7,519 nt of DNA from Methanomassiliicoccus sp. UBA6 (lineage in GTDB: Archaea > Thermoplasmatota > Thermoplasmata > Methanomassiliicoccales > Methanomassiliicoccaceae), in NCBI GenBank assembly GCA_002508545.1, contig DAVH01000038.1:6744-14262 (forward strand), read 5' to 3'. The notes beneath the pieces were generated by a model that saw only the letters and a list, made by a program, of their open reading frames with translations, was not told where the DNA came from and did no database searches. Both the position numbers and the translations under genes were made by a program. Positions 4,636 to 7,519 of this stretch are shown here, one piece after another. Numbering within the stretch: the stretch's first letter is position 1; every line of letters starts with the position of its first letter.

Positions 4636-7519
4636 GTGACGATGGGCCCTCCGGGCGTCCCCGTCTGCGTGCCAGGAATCGGGTACATCGACGTTAGCTG
4701 GGCCCCGGCCCCCGGGTCCCCGTCCCAGTACTACGTGTACTGGGGCACCGTCAATGGAACGGTGGACATCAGCGGGTATCCGACCGTGGTTGGGGGCACG
4801 ACCTCGCACGTGACGACGGGCGGAAAGCCCGACTTTCCTTCCCCGATACCTCCCGGCTACACCCTCTACTTCCAGATATGCGCCTACTATGGTACTTCAG
4901 GCTTCACGTACTCCGGGTGGTCCGGGCCGGTGACCACCGTCGACTATCCTGGAGCTCCGGGGTCGGTGCAGGCCCAGGTCTCCGATGGGTCCATTGCCCT
5001 GAGCTGGGACGCGCCGGCGAGCGACGGCGGAGCGGCGATCAGCAGCTACAAGATCTACCGGGGCATCGCCTCCGGCGCGATGACCGAGATCGGCTCGGTC
5101 CCCGGGAGCGAGCTGGACTATCTCGACGAATCAGTGGCGGGAGGGCAGACCTACTTCTACGCGGTGTCGGCCTTCAACGGGTACGAGGGCGCCAGGTCCC
5201 CCGAGGCCTCGGCCACCCTGCCCCCGGGAAGGCCGGGGACAGTTGAGAACCTTCAATGCACCACCGGCACGGACAACATCACCCTGACCTGGGAGGCGCC
5301 GGACCTCGACGGCGGCTCGCCGGTGATCGATTACCGGATCTACCGCTCGACCGCGAGCGGCGAGGAGGCGCTCATCGGCAGCACCGGAGGGGCGAGCCTC
5401 AGCTATGTCGACAAGGGGGTCACCATAGGACAGACCTATTTCTACCAGGTCACCGCGGTCAACGCGCTCGAGGAGAGCGGCCGAGGCAGCGAGCTCGAGA
5501 TCGCTTACTTCGTCCCGCCGACCAGCCCTCAGGACCTGCGGGCGGCCGTCGCCTCCGATGGGATCAGGCTGACCTGGGAGGCGCCGGTGAGCGACGGTGG
5601 ATCGGACATCGTCTGGTATGACATCTACAGGAACAACCTCACCGCCGGCGACGGATGGGTGTGGTATGATTACACCGACGCGATCCAACTCTTTAACGAT
5701 ACCGGCGTTCAGCTTGGATGCACCTACCAGTACAAGGTATCGGCCTGGAACGAGGCCTTCTACGAGGGTCCTCAATCGGACATGGTCGAGGTCACGTACG
5801 ACCTGCCCTCCGAGCCGCTCAACATCGCCGCCTCGGCGTCCGGCAGGGGAAGCCTGCTGGTCAGCTGGGACGCGCCCTCGGTCAGCGGCACCACCGCGTA
5901 TGTCGTCCACTGGGGCACCGCTCCCGGCGTCTACCAGTGGAACGCCACCTTCGATCTCGATTCCATCACCGAGAGCAATGGCAGGCTCTCCGTCACCCTG
6001 GACGGCCTGGAGGACGATACCCTCTACTATGTGACCGTTGCCGGGGTCAACGGCCTGGGCAACGGGACCGCCGGCACCCCGGCGTCCGCCACCACCGTCA
6101 AGCTGCCCGGTCCGGTAACCAACCTTAGAGTAGAGAACAACGGCCGGCAAAAGCTCAAATTGATATGGAATCCCCCATCCGATACTGGCTCCTCCTCGCT
6201 GATCAAGTACACGATCTATAGAGGGACGGGTCCCGACAACATAACCTTCCTCACGGACGTGTCGGCCACAAATACAATTTTCTACGACTACGGGCTGGAG
6301 GACGGTGTTATCTATTACTATAGGGTCACCGCCACCAGTAACGTCGGGGAGGGGGAGTCGACCACTGCTTCGCGTTTGTGCGGCTCAATGCCTTCCGTGC
6401 CGCAGAACCTCACCGCGGTCGGCGGCCGCAATAACATTACTCTGTCCTGGGAACCGCCGTCGTATATGGGTGGGAAATACATCAAGTACTACATCTGCCG
6501 GAGCGCCACCGAAGATGGCCCATTCCTGCTCTTCGCGGTTGTGGACGGCAATGTGACCTCGTACGTGGACGTCGTGGGGGAGAACGCCACATGGTTCTAC
6601 AGTGTGTATGCTGGCAACTCCTTCGGGACAACATCGTCCACCAATGCCGTCTCGGCCTCGTCCTACGGGCCCCCGTCCGCGCCGGTCATCGTGAGCGCAG
6701 AGCCAGGTGACGGCAAGGTCCGCCTCATCTGGCAGGCTCCAGGGTTCGAGGGCAGCCCTGATATCGCCGGCTACCGCATCTACCGCGGCACCTCGCCGAC
6801 GGAACTCAGCTTCATCCATGATGCCGGACTGAGCTTCGAGTACAACGATACCGGGCTGGTCAACGGGGTCGTGTACTACTACGCGGTCCTCGCCTACAGC
6901 ACGGAGTTCGACGGGCCCCTATCCGCTCCAATGGCCGGCTCGCCGGGAACGCCGCCGTCGGCGCCCCAGCTCCTTCCCGCCAGTGTCGGCGATTCCTACG
7001 TGAACATCTCCTGGAGCCCATCGACCAACAATGGAGGGCGGACGATCACCGCCTACGAGCTGTACCGGGTGGAGGGCGAAGTTCCCGATTGGGGCAAGGG
7101 GGTCCTGATCTTCTCTTCCGCTACGGTCTTCGAGTACCACGACATCTCGGTGGTCAACGGCCATACCTACCACTATTACGTCGTCGCGGTGAACGAGCTT
7201 GGCAGCAGCGGACATGATGATGCGGTCACCTGCCTACCGTGCCGCGCCCCCGGTGCCCCGTCCGGCCTGACGGTCGAGGGAGGGCATGAAGTGATCCACA
7301 TCAGCTGGACCGCGCCGGAGGAGATGGGCGGCGGGGTACAGCAATACCGCATATACCGCGGCCTCAGCAACGAACATTTGGTGCGTATAGCCACCATCGG
7401 CAACGTGACCTCCTATGACGACGAGGACGTGGTGGTCGGGGTACGATACTACTATTCGGTGGTGGCGATCAACTGGGCCGGTGCCGGACCGACATACCAG
7501 GTGGAGGCGAACTCGACCG
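4549..7519 (+). CDS. secreted multi-domain fibronectin type III protein (3' partial)
   Basis: The frame is open from an in-frame TAA at 4438 to the window edge with no stop; 990 codons are visible and the C-terminus lies beyond the window. After a signal peptide the whole visible part consists of about ten fibronectin type III-like beta-sandwich modules of 90-100 residues. Each carries a W in the first half (LSWDAP, LTWEAP, ISWSP), a Y-x-I/L-Y-R strand (YKIYRG, YRIYRS, YRIYRG) and a Tyr-rich strand such as QTYFYAVSAFN. At least 14 N-x-S/T sequons fit a glycosylated surface protein. The likely role is adhesion or cell-surface structure; no catalytic domain is seen. No ATG lies in frame before 4588, and starting there would remove the basic part of the signal peptide. 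TTG at 4549 follows GGAG (4536-4539) by nine bases and is preferred; TTG at 4540 or 4552 is also possible. Confidence 0.88.
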   Translation, partial: MLLRRSCALLLTAMLIMTGAMLATGGAEAVTMGPPGVPVCVPGIGYIDVSWAPAPGSPSQYYVYWGTVNGTVDISGYPTVVGGTTSHVTTGGKPDFPSPIPPGYTLYFQICAYYGTSGFTYSGWSGPVTTVDYPGAPGSVQAQVSDGSIALSWDAPASDGGAAISSYKIYRGIASGAMTEIGSVPGSELDYLDESVAGGQTYFYAVSAFNGYEGARSPEASATLPPGRPGTVENLQCTTGTDNITLTWEAPDLDGGSPVIDYRIYRSTASGEEALIGSTGGASLSYVDKGVTIGQTYFYQVTAVNALEESGRGSELEIAYFVPPTSPQDLRAAVASDGIRLTWEAPVSDGGSDIVWYDIYRNNLTAGDGWVWYDYTDAIQLFNDTGVQLGCTYQYKVSAWNEAFYEGPQSDMVEVTYDLPSEPLNIAASASGRGSLLVSWDAPSVSGTTAYVVHWGTAPGVYQWNATFDLDSITESNGRLSVTLDGLEDDTLYYVTVAGVNGLGNGTAGTPASATTVKLPGPVTNLRVENNGRQKLKLIWNPPSDTGSSSLIKYTIYRGTGPDNITFLTDVSATNTIFYDYGLEDGVIYYYRVTATSNVGEGESTTASRLCGSMPSVPQNLTAVGGRNNITLSWEPPSYMGGKYIKYYICRSATEDGPFLLFAVVDGNVTSYVDVVGENATWFYSVYAGNSFGTTSSTNAVSASSYGPPSAPVIVSAEPGDGKVRLIWQAPGFEGSPDIAGYRIYRGTSPTELSFIHDAGLSFEYNDTGLVNGVVYYYAVLAYSTEFDGPLSAPMAGSPGTPPSAPQLLPASVGDSYVNISWSPSTNNGGRTITAYELYRVEGEVPDWGKGVLIFSSATVFEYHDISVVNGHTYHYYVVAVNELGSSGHDDAVTCLPCRAPGAPSGLTVEGGHEVIHISWTAPEEMGGGVQQYRIYRGLSNEHLVRIATIGNVTSYDDEDVVVGVRYYYSVVAINWAGAGPTYQVEANST
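4672..7519 (+). repeat. ten tandem FN3-like modules, the last cut by the window edge
   Basis: Approximate module limits are 4672-4941, 4951-5220, 5230-5514, 5518-5802, 5809-6102, 6109-6384, 6388-6663, 6670-6951, 6952-7248 and 7249 to the edge, a period near 285 bases. Linkers are Pro-rich (PPG, PPSAP, PGAPSG). The modules are diverged at DNA level, so they are old duplications rather than recent copies. The first is the most degenerate. Modules 1 and 5 carry a WGT signature (YVYWGT, VVHWGT) where most of the others have IYR. Confidence 0.8.

Noticed and set aside
4470..4697. 75-codon plus-strand open frame, with an internal ATG at 4530, before the FN3 modules
   Set aside because: Arg-rich, no motif, and out of frame with the signal peptide and modules. 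A frameshift is not needed, because the module frame itself contains a complete signal peptide.
5131..6150. 339-codon minus-strand open frame antisense to the FN3 gene
   Set aside because: Low-complexity shadow; the plus-strand frame shows regular FN3 motifs throughout.

Overview
The window looks archaeal. Genes are preceded by AT-rich TATA-like boxes at distances that fit very short or absent leaders, one regulator has an HTH plus paired CBS layout common in archaea, and a large secreted protein is rich in N-glycosylation sequons. High GC with free use of AGG and ATA codons would suit a Thermoplasmatota lineage such as a Methanomassiliicoccus relative. That placement is an inference; no marker gene in the window settles it.

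Layout, left to right: a plus-strand flavoprotein disulfide reductase resembling mycothione reductase (44-1444) meets, tail to tail and with no spacer, a minus-strand PHP-domain metallo-phosphoesterase (2362-1445). Upstream of the latter on the same strand lies an HTH-CBS regulator (2960-2439). This regulator is divergent from a complete bacterial-type S-adenosylmethionine synthetase, metK (3045-4307), and the 84-base gap between them carries one TATA-like block that could serve both directions. After metK come a hairpin plus T-run terminator, an AT-rich promoter region and a strong leader hairpin. A secreted protein made of at least ten fibronectin type III-like modules then starts, probably at a TTG codon near 4549, and stays open to the right edge of the window (990 codons visible).

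How the genes fit together: the most suggestive link is the regulator facing metK, since CBS pairs bind adenosyl ligands and metK makes one. The flavoprotein and PHP enzyme are separate soluble (or, for PHP, possibly membrane-associated) enzymes with unknown substrates. The FN3 protein is probably a cell-surface or adhesion protein with its own transcription unit. I saw no tRNA, rRNA, CRISPR array, insertion sequence or attachment site. Long open frames antisense to or out of frame with these genes are high-GC shadows.
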